This document shows, in pieces, positions 1 through 4,842 of a DNA stretch of 9,550 bases. Under the pieces are notes generated by a model. That model was not told the DNA's origin. It ran no database searches and saw nothing but the letters and a program-made list of their open reading frames with translations. How positions within the stretch are numbered: the stretch's first letter is position 1; each line of letters begins with the position of its first letter. A program made the translations under genes and the position numbers. Location of the stretch: NCBI GenBank assembly GCA_036381835.1, contig DASVCA010000142.1:1-9550 (forward strand). The letters are read 5' to 3'. Source of the DNA: DASULK01 sp036381835. GTDB lineage: Bacteria > Actinomycetota > Actinomycetes > Mycobacteriales > Micromonosporaceae.

Positions 1-121
1 CCGAGGCCGCCGGACCCGCCAGCGCACCACCGGCCAACGCCAGAGCACCCACACCCAACGCCGCGTTACGAACAGCAGAAGTCTCACCGATGGCCCGGAG
101 CCACCGACCGAAAACAGTCAT
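1..121 (-). CDS. Exported protein, N-terminal part only (signal peptide)
   Basis: The visible 40 residues begin MTVFGRWLRAIGETSAVRN, then a hydrophobic Ala/Leu/Gly run (about residues 20-35) ending ALA-GPAAS, which looks like a Sec signal peptide with an AxA-type cleavage site near residue 35. A Shine-Dalgarno sequence, GGAAGGGA on the minus strand (127-134), lies five bases before the ATG and supports the start. The mature protein lies off the left edge, so its function cannot be read. Small secreted wall-active enzymes in actinobacteria often have such an N-terminus, but that is only a guess. It is transcribed away from the VOC gene and is preceded by a long T-rich leader. Confidence 0.72.
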   Translation of the reverse strand, partial: MTVFGRWLRAIGETSAVRNAALGVGALALAGGALAGPAAS

Positions 122-136
122 GATGGTCCCTTCCAC

Positions 137-196
137 GAAAAACAAGCACAAAAAGAAACAGAGAAAAGAATCGATCAGCCGGGGAAAGAAACAGAA
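137..196 (-). other. Pyrimidine-rich 5' leader of the exported-protein gene
   Basis: On the minus strand this stretch is strongly T-rich, with runs such as TTCTTTTCTCTGTTTCTTTTT, and ends just before the Shine-Dalgarno sequence of the exported-protein gene. It stands out sharply from the GC-rich surroundings. Just upstream on the same strand, around 204-230, the sequence can pair as CCCC-GCCG / CGGC-(bulge)-GGGG. The combination suggests an untranslated leader with one modest hairpin followed by an unstructured stretch. I looked for the conserved GGGGGAACC-type pieces of the c-di-AMP (ydaO) riboswitch and did not find them. Its role is unknown. Confidence 0.3.
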
Positions 197-516
197 CCCG
201 AACCCCCACGAGCCGCACTCACCGGCGGGGCATCGACCTGATACAACGCCCCCCACCCGCCCCGCATTCCGACGGGCCAGCCGAGCCGACGTCCGCCGAA
301 CCCATCATCGAGCCACGACAGGGAGGAATCGGGCATTACGCGCGCCCATCCCTCGTCGAGAATCCCAGACCGGCATGAACCAGACATCGGCGAGGATATC
401 GCGGTCAACGTCGCATGTGCGCTACCGTGGGGCATCAAACGCATCCACGGCGTCGCCGAGCACCGGCTGGCCGCGTACGCGCTCGACGTGGAGACCACGA
501 ATAAGAAGCCACGGGC

Positions 517-523
517 AAGGAGG
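517..523 (+). promoter_or_regulatory. Shine-Dalgarno site that fixes the VOC gene start
   Basis: AAGGAGG lies seven bases before ATG 531. It decides between this start and the far upstream in-frame ATG at 90, which has no such site. Confidence 0.85.
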
Positions 524-530
524 CCTCCAG

Positions 531-959
531 ATGATCGGCGAGCCGCAGAAGATCACCACATTCTTGATGTTCGAGGGCCAGGCGGAGGAAGCGATGGCTT
601 TCTACCTGTCGCTCTTCAAGGATGCCGAGATCGTCGCCATCTCCCGCTACGGTGCCGACGGACCCGGGGCCGAGGGCACCGTCCGGCATGCGACCTTCAC
701 ACTGGCCGGCCAGCGCTTCATGTGTATCGACAGCTACGTGAAGCACGACTTCACGTTCACCCCGTCGATGTCGCTTTACGTAGACTGCGAGACGGAGAAG
801 GAAATCGATGACCTGTACGCCGCGCTGGTAGCCGGAGGCAAGGCATTGATGCCGCTCGGCACCTACGGGTTCAGCGCGAAGTTCGGCTGGGTGAACGATC
901 GCTTCGGTGTCTCCTGGCAACTGAACCTGGCGAACCAGGCGACCGAACAGCAACAGTGA
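531..959 (+). CDS. VOC / PhnB-like (3-demethylubiquinone-9 methyltransferase-like domain) protein
   Basis: This 142-residue protein is a single glyoxalase/bleomycin-resistance fold domain of the PhnB-like (3-dmu-9_3-mt, PF06983) type. N-terminal ITTFLMFEGQAEEAMAFYLSLF (split over residues 8-29) and the C-terminal FGWVNDRFGVSWQLNL (118-133) are the family's hallmarks, and the length fits a one-domain member. Such proteins usually dimerise; some VOC proteins bind metal or small molecules, but most PhnB-like members have no known substrate and a methyltransferase role is not implied. The start is set by AAGGAGG at 517-523. A 61-bp gap separates it from the co-directional reductase-like gene. VOC and RibD-C proteins are often neighbours in actinobacteria (inference from general knowledge), so the two may be co-transcribed, although the second gene may also have its own promoter. 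Confidence 0.88.
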   Translation: MIGEPQKITTFLMFEGQAEEAMAFYLSLFKDAEIVAISRYGADGPGAEGTVRHATFTLAGQRFMCIDSYVKHDFTFTPSMSLYVDCETEKEIDDLYAALVAGGKALMPLGTYGFSAKFGWVNDRFGVSWQLNLANQATEQQQ

Positions 960-1008
960 TCCGCCCACAGCTGCCGATACGCTCGCGGATTGTGTCGGTG
1001 CCCGATGG

Positions 1009-1014
1009 CATGCT
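1009..1014 (+). promoter_or_regulatory. Weak leaderless-type -10 candidate before the reductase-like gene
   Basis: CATGCT lies exactly six bases before GTG 1021, the same geometry as the TANNNT boxes elsewhere in this window but with C as the first base. The gene has no Shine-Dalgarno sequence. This is suggestive only. Confidence 0.3.
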
Positions 1015-1020
1015 CGGCCG

Positions 1021-1614
1021 GTGACCAAGACGATCTACTACACCGCGACCAGCATCGACGGTTTCATCGCTGACCGGCAAAACTCACTCGACTGGCTGTT
1101 CGATGTGGACTCCAATGGCGACGACGACCGGTTCGGGCCGTTCTTCGCCGGCATCGGCGCGTTCGCCATGGGGGCCACCACCTACGAATGGGTGCTGGCA
1201 CACGAGAACCTCCTCGATCAGCCACAGAAGTGGACCGAGTTCTACGGCGACACCCCGGCCTGGGTCTTCACGCACCGGACGCTGCCGGCGATCCCCGACG
1301 CCGATATCACCTTCGTCAGCGGCGATGTCCGCCCCGTGCATGCTGCGATGACCGCGGCAGCGCAAGGCAAGAACATCTGGCTGGTCGGCGGCGGGGAGCT
1401 GGTCGGCTCGTTCGCCGACCATGGCCTGCTGGACGAGATCGTCCTCGGCGTGGCACCCGTCACCCTCGGCGCCGGAGCGCCGCTGCTACCGCGACGGATC
1501 GGATCGGCGCGACTCACCCTGTCGGCCGTCGAGCAGGTGGGCCAGTTCGCGTACCTGACCTATGCGGTGGGTCCGGCGAAGTCCAACGCGGGCGGGTCCG
1601 CGACCTCCGGATGA
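1021..1614 (+). CDS. Dihydrofolate reductase family protein (RibD C-terminal domain)
   Basis: This 197-residue protein has the RibD_C/DHFR-like fold, a family of NADPH-dependent reductases whose stand-alone members mostly lack a proven substrate. Visible hallmarks are the N-terminal YYTATSIDGFIAD (6-18) followed by SLDWLF (22-27), the mid-protein GATTYEWVL (51-59), the glycine-rich nucleotide-binding piece IWLVGGGELVGSF (119-131), and DEIVLGVAPVTLGAG (138-152). The C-terminus after about residue 184 is a short Gly/Ser tail. The GTG start is the only reasonable one in frame, since no other start codon precedes it and the family begins in this way. It converges on the LigD-type polymerase gene with a 20-bp gap and no clear terminator. 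It is not necessarily a true dihydrofolate reductase or a riboflavin enzyme. Confidence 0.87.
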   Translation: MTKTIYYTATSIDGFIADRQNSLDWLFDVDSNGDDDRFGPFFAGIGAFAMGATTYEWVLAHENLLDQPQKWTEFYGDTPAWVFTHRTLPAIPDADITFVSGDVRPVHAAMTAAAQGKNIWLVGGGELVGSFADHGLLDEIVLGVAPVTLGAGAPLLPRRIGSARLTLSAVEQVGQFAYLTYAVGPAKSNAGGSATSG

Positions 1615-1634
1615 TCGTGCCGCCACGTCCCGGT

Positions 1635-2726
1635 TCAGTCGGCGCGCACGCTCCCGCCGCCGCGGTCCCGGTCCCGAGACGGCTGAACCCGCTTGGGTTC
1701 GCCGGGCATCTTCGGATGATCCGGCGGGTACGGCAGATCACCCGCCCCTGCCCGCTCGTCCCGCTCGGCCCACTCCAGGAGCGGGGTGATGTCCCACGGG
1801 TCGTCGTCGATACCGGAATGCGGGTCGCCGGAGGCGGCCAACCGGGCGGGCACGGTCCGCAGATCGAAGTCGCCCGGGTCCACTTCGGGCAGCTCGTCCC
1901 AGGTGACCGGTGTGGAGACGGTGGCACGGGCATCGGCTCGCAGCGAGTAGGCGCACGCGATGGTTCGATCCCGAGCCGTCTGGTTGTAATCGAGGAACAC
2001 CTTCGGCCCACGCTGCTCCTTCCACCACGCGGTGGTGACCAGGTCCGGGCGGCGTCGCTCGACCTCGCGGGCCAGCGCGATCACCGCGCGACGTACCTCG
2101 GTGAACGTCCACCGCGGCCGGATGCGCAGGTAGATGTGCACGCCTCGGCCGCCGGAGGTCTTCGGAAAGCCGGTCGCGCCGAGGTCGTCGAGCACGGTGC
2201 GGACCTCGCCCGCCGCCGCCACCGCGGCGGCGAAGTCGGTGCCGGGCTGGGGGTCGAGGTCGATCCGCAGCTCGTCGGGGCGATCGACGTCGGTCGCCCG
2301 CACCGGCCACGGGTGGAAGACGACCGTGCCCATCTGGGCCGCCCACGCGACGTGCGCGAGGTCTACCGGGCACAGCTCGTCAGCGGTACGGCCGCTGGGA
2401 AACGCGATCCGGGCGGTGTTGATCCACGGCGGTACGCCTCGGGCGGGCACCCGCTTCTGGAAGAACATCTCCCCTTCGACACCGTCCGGGAACCGCTGCA
2501 GCGTTGTGGGCCGGTTCCGCAGTGCCCGCATGATCCCGTTCCCGACCGCCAGGTAGTACTCGAACACGTCTCGTTTCGTGAAGCCGCGTTGCGGGAAGCA
2601 CACCCGGTCGGGGCTGGTCAGCCGGACGAGGCGCCCGGACACCTCGACCTCGATGGCCGGCGCTTTCCCGGTGCGGGTGCCAGGCGCACCGCCCGTCGCT
2701 CCGGCGGTGTTCCCAGTGGCGGCCAT
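1635..2726 (-). CDS. Stand-alone LigD-type polymerase/primase (PolDom, archaeo-eukaryotic primase fold)
   Basis: Starting at ATG 2726 this is 363 residues. The family carries out template-directed nucleotide addition in end-joining and gap-filling repair, sometimes with primase activity. Catalytic motifs are clear: RIDLDPQPG with the metal-binding Asp pair D156/D158, the nucleotide-binding SGGRGVHIYL (191-200), and the third motif FLDYNQTARDRT (244-255). The N-terminal third carries LQRFPDGVEGEMFFQK (76-91), typical of the family. There is no ATP-dependent ligase or phosphoesterase domain, so it resembles the separate PolD/PrimPol proteins of actinobacteria rather than full LigD. No ku or ligase gene is in the window. 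The tail after about residue 335 is polar and Arg/Gly/Pro-rich. An ATG six codons upstream (2744) is possible, but TATCGT exactly six bases before ATG 2726 favours the shorter, leaderless form. Confidence 0.9.
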   Translation of the reverse strand: MAATGNTAGATGGAPGTRTGKAPAIEVEVSGRLVRLTSPDRVCFPQRGFTKRDVFEYYLAVGNGIMRALRNRPTTLQRFPDGVEGEMFFQKRVPARGVPPWINTARIAFPSGRTADELCPVDLAHVAWAAQMGTVVFHPWPVRATDVDRPDELRIDLDPQPGTDFAAAVAAAGEVRTVLDDLGATGFPKTSGGRGVHIYLRIRPRWTFTEVRRAVIALAREVERRRPDLVTTAWWKEQRGPKVFLDYNQTARDRTIACAYSLRADARATVSTPVTWDELPEVDPGDFDLRTVPARLAASGDPHSGIDDDPWDITPLLEWAERDERAGAGDLPYPPDHPKMPGEPKRVQPSRDRDRGGGSVRAD

Positions 2727-2732
2727 CACCCG

Positions 2733-2738
2733 ACGATA
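2733..2738 (-). promoter_or_regulatory. Leaderless-type -10 box of the LigD-type polymerase gene
   Basis: On the minus strand TATCGT is followed by exactly six bases and ATG 2726. The TANNNT pattern with transcription beginning at the start codon is well known in actinobacteria. It lies inside the codons that would follow the alternative ATG at 2744, so it argues for the shorter protein. Confidence 0.6.
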
Positions 2739-2743
2739 TGCCA

Positions 2744-2798
2744 TTTCCGCCCGGATGGCCGGAAACCGCGCTGGGCAATAGGTCCGGATGGCCCGGAA
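2744..2798. repeat. Direct repeat with inverted element between polymerase gene and msrB
   Basis: CCGGATGGCCGGAA at 2751-2764 recurs as CCGGATGGCCCGGAA at 2784-2798, one base longer, with a start-to-start distance of 33 bp, about three DNA turns. The left copy also sits in an inverted repeat, TTTCCG (2744-2749) and CGGAAA (2760-2765) with ten bases between. Relative to a transcript starting at 2726 the left copy covers about -18 to -39 of the polymerase gene; the right copy is about 50 bp upstream of msrB. This arrangement fits a regulator binding site but could be chance duplication. Confidence 0.45.
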
Positions 2799-2836
2799 TC
2801 CACGCGGGTTGCCGCCGCGGATCCCCCGGTGCGCCC

Positions 2837-2842
2837 TACCGT
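2837..2842 (+). promoter_or_regulatory. Leaderless-type -10 box of msrB
   Basis: TACCGT is followed by exactly six bases (GGGGGC) and ATG 2849. No clear -35 box is visible at the usual distance. The G-run before the ATG is too close to act as a normal ribosome-binding site. Confidence 0.6.
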
Positions 2843-2848
2843 GGGGGC

Positions 2849-3271
2849 ATGGCCGTTGAGAAGAAGACCCTGCCGAGCACGGAAGACGAATGGCGGGCCC
2901 GCCTGTCCCCGGAGGAGTTCCGGGTGATGCGCCAGTCCGGCACCGAGGCTCCCTTCACCGGTGCCTACGTGCACACCACGACCCCGGGCGCCTACCACTG
3001 CAAGGGCTGCGGCACCCAACTGTTCTCCAGCGACGCCAAGTTCGAGTCCGACTGCGGCTGGCCCAGTTTCGACGAGGCACTGCCCGGGGCGGTCCGCCTC
3101 CTGGAGGACCGCTCGCACGGTATGGTCCGCACCGAGGTGCGCTGCGCGACCTGCGACTCCCATCTCGGGCACGTCTTCGAGGGAGAGGGCTACACGCCGA
3201 AGGACACCCGGTACTGCATCAACTCGGTCGCGCTGCACCTGGAGCCCGCTTGCGGCCGGACCATGCCCTAG
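2849..3271 (+). CDS. msrB: Peptide-methionine (R)-S-oxide reductase MsrB
   Basis: MsrB reduces the R form of methionine sulfoxide in oxidised proteins back to methionine, using a catalytic cysteine and thioredoxin, in the cytoplasm. The 140-residue protein is a complete single-domain MsrB: the structural zinc site is CKGC (C51, C54) with CATC (C99, C102); CGWPSF lies at 69-74; HLGHVFEG at 105-112; and the catalytic C123 lies in RYCINSVAL. C69 and C135 are further cysteines that might serve in resolution, which cannot be decided here. An in-frame ATG far upstream at 2738 would overlap the divergent gene and add non-conserved sequence, so ATG 2849 is preferred and is supported by the -10 box. 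It is not fused to MsrA. A nearby haem locus with hemQ fits a redox theme, but co-regulation is not shown. Confidence 0.96.
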   Translation: MAVEKKTLPSTEDEWRARLSPEEFRVMRQSGTEAPFTGAYVHTTTPGAYHCKGCGTQLFSSDAKFESDCGWPSFDEALPGAVRLLEDRSHGMVRTEVRCATCDSHLGHVFEGEGYTPKDTRYCINSVALHLEPACGRTMP

Positions 3272-3294
3272 TCCCTCCGGCCGTGCGCGCCGAA

Positions 3295-3333
3295 CCCATC
3301 CCTGATGGGGGGAAATTGTGGGTTTCGCCCACA
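3295..3333 (+). terminator. Two tandem hairpins after msrB
   Basis: The first hairpin is CCCATC-CCT-GATGGG (3295-3309), a perfect 6-bp stem with a 3-base loop. The second is TGTGGG-TTTCG-CCCACA (3317-3333), also a perfect 6-bp stem, followed by only a mildly T-rich stretch. They begin 23 bases after the msrB stop. They may end or stabilise the msrB transcript, but with no proper T-run an intrinsic terminator is uncertain; they could equally lie in the leader of the next gene. Confidence 0.4.
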
Positions 3334-3377
3334 TCTGGTCGTTCCTTGGCGCACGCTTTCCGCAGACAACCCGACGC

Positions 3378-3383
3378 AGGAGG
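3378..3383 (+). promoter_or_regulatory. Strong Shine-Dalgarno site of the seven-cysteine protein
   Basis: AGGAGG lies six bases before ATG 3390 and chooses it over the in-frame ATG at 3318, which has no such site and lies inside a hairpin. It contrasts with the leaderless-type starts of the genes on both sides. Confidence 0.8.
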
Positions 3384-3389
3384 TTCATC

Positions 3390-3647
3390 ATGGCGATCTG
3401 CGAGGTCTGCGGCAACGACTACTGGTTGGCGTTCGAGGTGCGGACCGTGAGCGATACCCACACGTTCGACTCGTTCGAATGCGCGATCCAGCGGCTGGCG
3501 CCGGTCTGCGAACACTGCCAGGTCCGGATCGTCGGGCACGGCGTGGAGGTGTCCGGGCGGTTCTTCTGCTCCGCGCACTGCGCGCGCTCGGTGGACGTCG
3601 AGCAGGGGTCGAAGATCCGCGACACGGTCGGCGCCCATCCCGGCTGA
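3390..3647 (+). CDS. Small seven-cysteine zinc-ribbon-like protein of unknown function
   Basis: This 85-residue soluble protein starts MAICEVCGNDYWLAFEV. Its cysteines fall as C4-x2-C7, C31, C40-x2-C43 and C60-x3-C64, with H24, H42, H50 and H63 interspersed. The C-terminal piece (about 27-66), with SFECAI, VCEHC, VGHGVE and FFCSAHCARS, looks like a treble-clef or ribbon metal site, so one or two bound zinc ions are likely. I recognise the layout as a short protein common in actinobacteria, usually left as hypothetical, but I cannot name a function; metal storage, a redox switch or partner binding are all open. There is no signal peptide or membrane segment. It has the strongest ribosome-binding site in the window, suggesting good expression. 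It is co-directional with msrB (118 bp upstream) and with the GNAT gene, from which a perfect palindrome separates it. Confidence 0.8.
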   Translation: MAICEVCGNDYWLAFEVRTVSDTHTFDSFECAIQRLAPVCEHCQVRIVGHGVEVSGRFFCSAHCARSVDVEQGSKIRDTVGAHPG

Positions 3648-3655
3648 CGGTACGC

Positions 3656-3679
3656 GCCCTCGCCGGGCCCGGCGAGGGC
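3656..3679. repeat. Perfect 24-bp palindrome between the seven-cysteine gene and the GNAT gene
   Basis: The left half GCCCTCGCCGGG is followed directly by its exact reverse complement CCCGGCGAGGGC. It begins eight bases after the stop at 3647 and ends immediately before the TACCAT -10 box of the GNAT gene. As RNA it would form a very stable GC hairpin without a T-run, so it may be a T-less terminator for the upstream gene. As DNA it spans about -37 to -14 of a leaderless GNAT transcript, where a repressor or -35 contact would sit. It may do both. Confidence 0.7.
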
Positions 3680-3680
3680 C

Positions 3681-3686
3681 TACCAT
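3681..3686 (+). promoter_or_regulatory. Leaderless-type -10 box of the GNAT gene
   Basis: TACCAT is followed by exactly six bases (CGCGGC) and ATG 3693. No Shine-Dalgarno sequence is present. The -35 region falls inside the 24-bp palindrome and shows no consensus. Confidence 0.6.
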
Positions 3687-3692
3687 CGCGGC

Positions 3693-4127
3693 ATGCCCGC
3701 CGAGTTGCACGTCGCCCGCTTCCTCGACCTCGACGCTCGCACCCTCTACGACCTGCTCCGGCTGCGCGTCGACGTGTTCGTGGTCGAGCAGAAGTGCCCG
3801 TACCCGGAACTCGACGGGCGGGACACCGAGCCGGGCACCCTGCACCTGTGGCTGGACCGGGACGGGACGCCGGTGGCGTACCTGCGCCTGTTGGACGACG
3901 GGTCGGCTCGACGGATCGGACGGGTGGTGGTCGGACCCGGCCACCGGGGTGCCGGCCACGCCCGCCGACTGATGTCCGAGGCGTTGGCGATCGTGGGACC
4001 GCAGCCCTGCGTCCTGGACGCCCAGTCCCATCTGGTCGACTTCTACGCCGGGTTCGGCTTCGTCGCGACGGGACCGCTCTTCCTCGAGGACGGCATCCCC
4101 CACATGCCGATGCGCCGCGATCCCTGA
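3693..4127 (+). CDS. ElaA-like GNAT N-acetyltransferase
   Basis: This 144-residue protein fits the ElaA branch of the GNAT superfamily, which transfers acetyl groups from acetyl-CoA; the ElaA substrate is unsettled. Its hallmarks are LLRLRVDVFVVEQKCPYPELDG (split, 21-42), which closely follows the E. coli ElaA pattern, the motif A acetyl-CoA site IGRVVVGPGHRGAGHARRLM (75-94) with R85-G-A-G88, then LDAQSHLVDFYAGFGF (108-123) and EDGIPHMPM (132-140). The length is normal and the fold complete. The ATG start is supported by the family's N-terminus and the -10 box six bases upstream. It converges on hemQ with a 16-bp gap and no visible terminator, so its transcript probably reads into the antisense of hemQ unless stopped by another mechanism. 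Confidence 0.92.
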   Translation: MPAELHVARFLDLDARTLYDLLRLRVDVFVVEQKCPYPELDGRDTEPGTLHLWLDRDGTPVAYLRLLDDGSARRIGRVVVGPGHRGAGHARRLMSEALAIVGPQPCVLDAQSHLVDFYAGFGFVATGPLFLEDGIPHMPMRRDP

Positions 4128-4143
4128 TAGTCGCCGCCGACCC

Positions 4144-4842
4144 CTACGGCAGGGCGGCCACCAGCTCCGCCACCGGACGACGACGACCGGTGAAGAACGG
4201 CACCTCTTCGCGAACATGGCGGCGCGCCTGCGAGCCGCGCAGGTGACGCATCAGATCGACGATGCGGTGCAGCTCGTCGGCCTCGAAGGCCAGCATCCAC
4301 TCGTAGTCGCCGAGCGCGAACGACGCCACGGTGTTCGCCCGGACGTCCGGGAAGTCGCGGGCCATCCGCCCATGCTCGGCGAGCATCTCCCGCCGCTCGG
4401 CCTCCGGCAGCAGGTACCACTCGTAGGAGCGCACGAACGGGTAGACGCACACGTACGCCCGGGGCGGCTCGCCGGCGAGGAACGCCGGAATGTGACTCTT
4501 GTTGAACTCCGCCGGCCGGTGCAGCGCCAACTGCGACCAGACCGGGCTCAACCGACGCCCCAGCTCGGTACGGCGCAGTCGCGCGTACGCGTCCTGCAGA
4601 TCGTCGCTGGACGGGGCGTGCCACCAGATCATCAGGTCCGCGTCGGCCCGCAGCCCGGCCACGTCGTACATGCCCCGCACCACCACATCCTTGGTGGCCA
4701 GCTCGTCGAGGAGCGCTTCGACCTCGGCCACGACCGGGTCACGCAAGGCGGGCAGCGGGCCGGCGGAGCGGAAGACCGACCACATCGTGTAACGGATCGT
4801 CTCGTTCAGCTCGCGTAGCCGCGCGGCGTTGGTCTGGCTCAT
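4144..4842 (-). CDS. hemQ: Coprohaem decarboxylase HemQ (ChdC), actinobacterial type
   Basis: HemQ removes two propionate carboxyls from Fe-coproporphyrin III, with hydrogen peroxide, to give haem b, the last step of the coproporphyrin-dependent pathway in the cytosol. The 232-residue protein has the chlorite-dismutase fold. Catalytic Y134 lies in VCVYPFVRSYEWYLLP, distal H117 in FNKSHIPAF, and the proximal haem ligand H157 in MLAEHGRMARDFPDV. These sit one residue before Y135, H118 and H158 known for the Corynebacterium diphtheriae enzyme, so the layout is the actinobacterial one with a distal His. ALGDYEWMLAFEADELHRIVDLMRHLR (split, 176-202) is also typical. Its ATG overlaps the hemY stop by four bases (ATGA), implying translational coupling. 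It is the last gene of the hemE-hemY-hemQ operon. An older label, chlorite dismutase, would be wrong in function. Confidence 0.96.
   Translation of the reverse strand: MSQTNAARLRELNETIRYTMWSVFRSAGPLPALRDPVVAEVEALLDELATKDVVVRGMYDVAGLRADADLMIWWHAPSSDDLQDAYARLRRTELGRRLSPVWSQLALHRPAEFNKSHIPAFLAGEPPRAYVCVYPFVRSYEWYLLPEAERREMLAEHGRMARDFPDVRANTVASFALGDYEWMLAFEADELHRIVDLMRHLRGSQARRHVREEVPFFTGRRRPVAELVAALP

Larger units (their letters stand above)
122..530. other. 409-bp divergent intergenic region, no gene called
   Basis: This lies between the divergent exported-protein gene and the VOC gene and should hold both promoters. Open frames cross it on both strands, but none has a plausible ribosome-binding site and recognisable protein content. 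The VOC frame is open leftward to 90, yet that extension is Arg/Ser/Pro/Thr-rich low-complexity sequence and is not credible. A possible plus-strand -10 box, TACCGT at 423-428, would leave a leader of roughly 95 bases before the VOC start; this is weak. In one plus-strand frame from about 368 to 514 the codons look coding-like but there is no start. The left part is unusually A-rich on the plus strand. Confidence 0.6.

Noticed and set aside
122..400. c-di-AMP (ydaO-type) riboswitch before the exported-protein gene
   Set aside because: I searched the minus strand by eye for the conserved GGGGGAACC-type and GGGGUGAAU-type pieces and did not see them; only a short pairing and a T-rich run are present.
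175..498. Minus-strand 107-residue frame in the first intergenic region
   Set aside because: No ribosome-binding site, no recognisable motif and Ser/Ala/Gly-rich content; it would also sit in the promoter region of the neighbouring gene on the same strand.
90..530. N-terminal extension of the VOC protein to a 289-residue product starting at 90
   Set aside because: The extension is Arg/Ser/Pro/Thr-rich low-complexity sequence and overlaps the start of the divergent gene, while ATG 531 has a clear AAGGAGG and matches the family's N-terminus.
1615..1634. Bidirectional terminator between the reductase-like gene and the polymerase gene
   Set aside because: The 20-bp gap contains no inverted repeat or T-run; the same holds for the 16-bp gap between the GNAT gene and hemQ.
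2738..2848. Longer MsrB starting at 2738
   Set aside because: It would overlap the opposite polymerase gene if that starts at 2744, adds non-conserved Gly/Pro-rich residues, and ignores the -10 box six bases before ATG 2849.
1188..2927. Plus-strand open frame of 579 residues crossing the reductase-like gene and the antisense of the polymerase gene
   Set aside because: It is a GC-rich shadow frame: both overlapped genes are well-recognised families in other frames, and its translation has no recognisable domain.
3318..3389. Longer seven-cysteine protein starting at ATG 3318
   Set aside because: That ATG has no ribosome-binding site and lies in a hairpin, while AGGAGG at 3378-3383 is ideally placed for ATG 3390.
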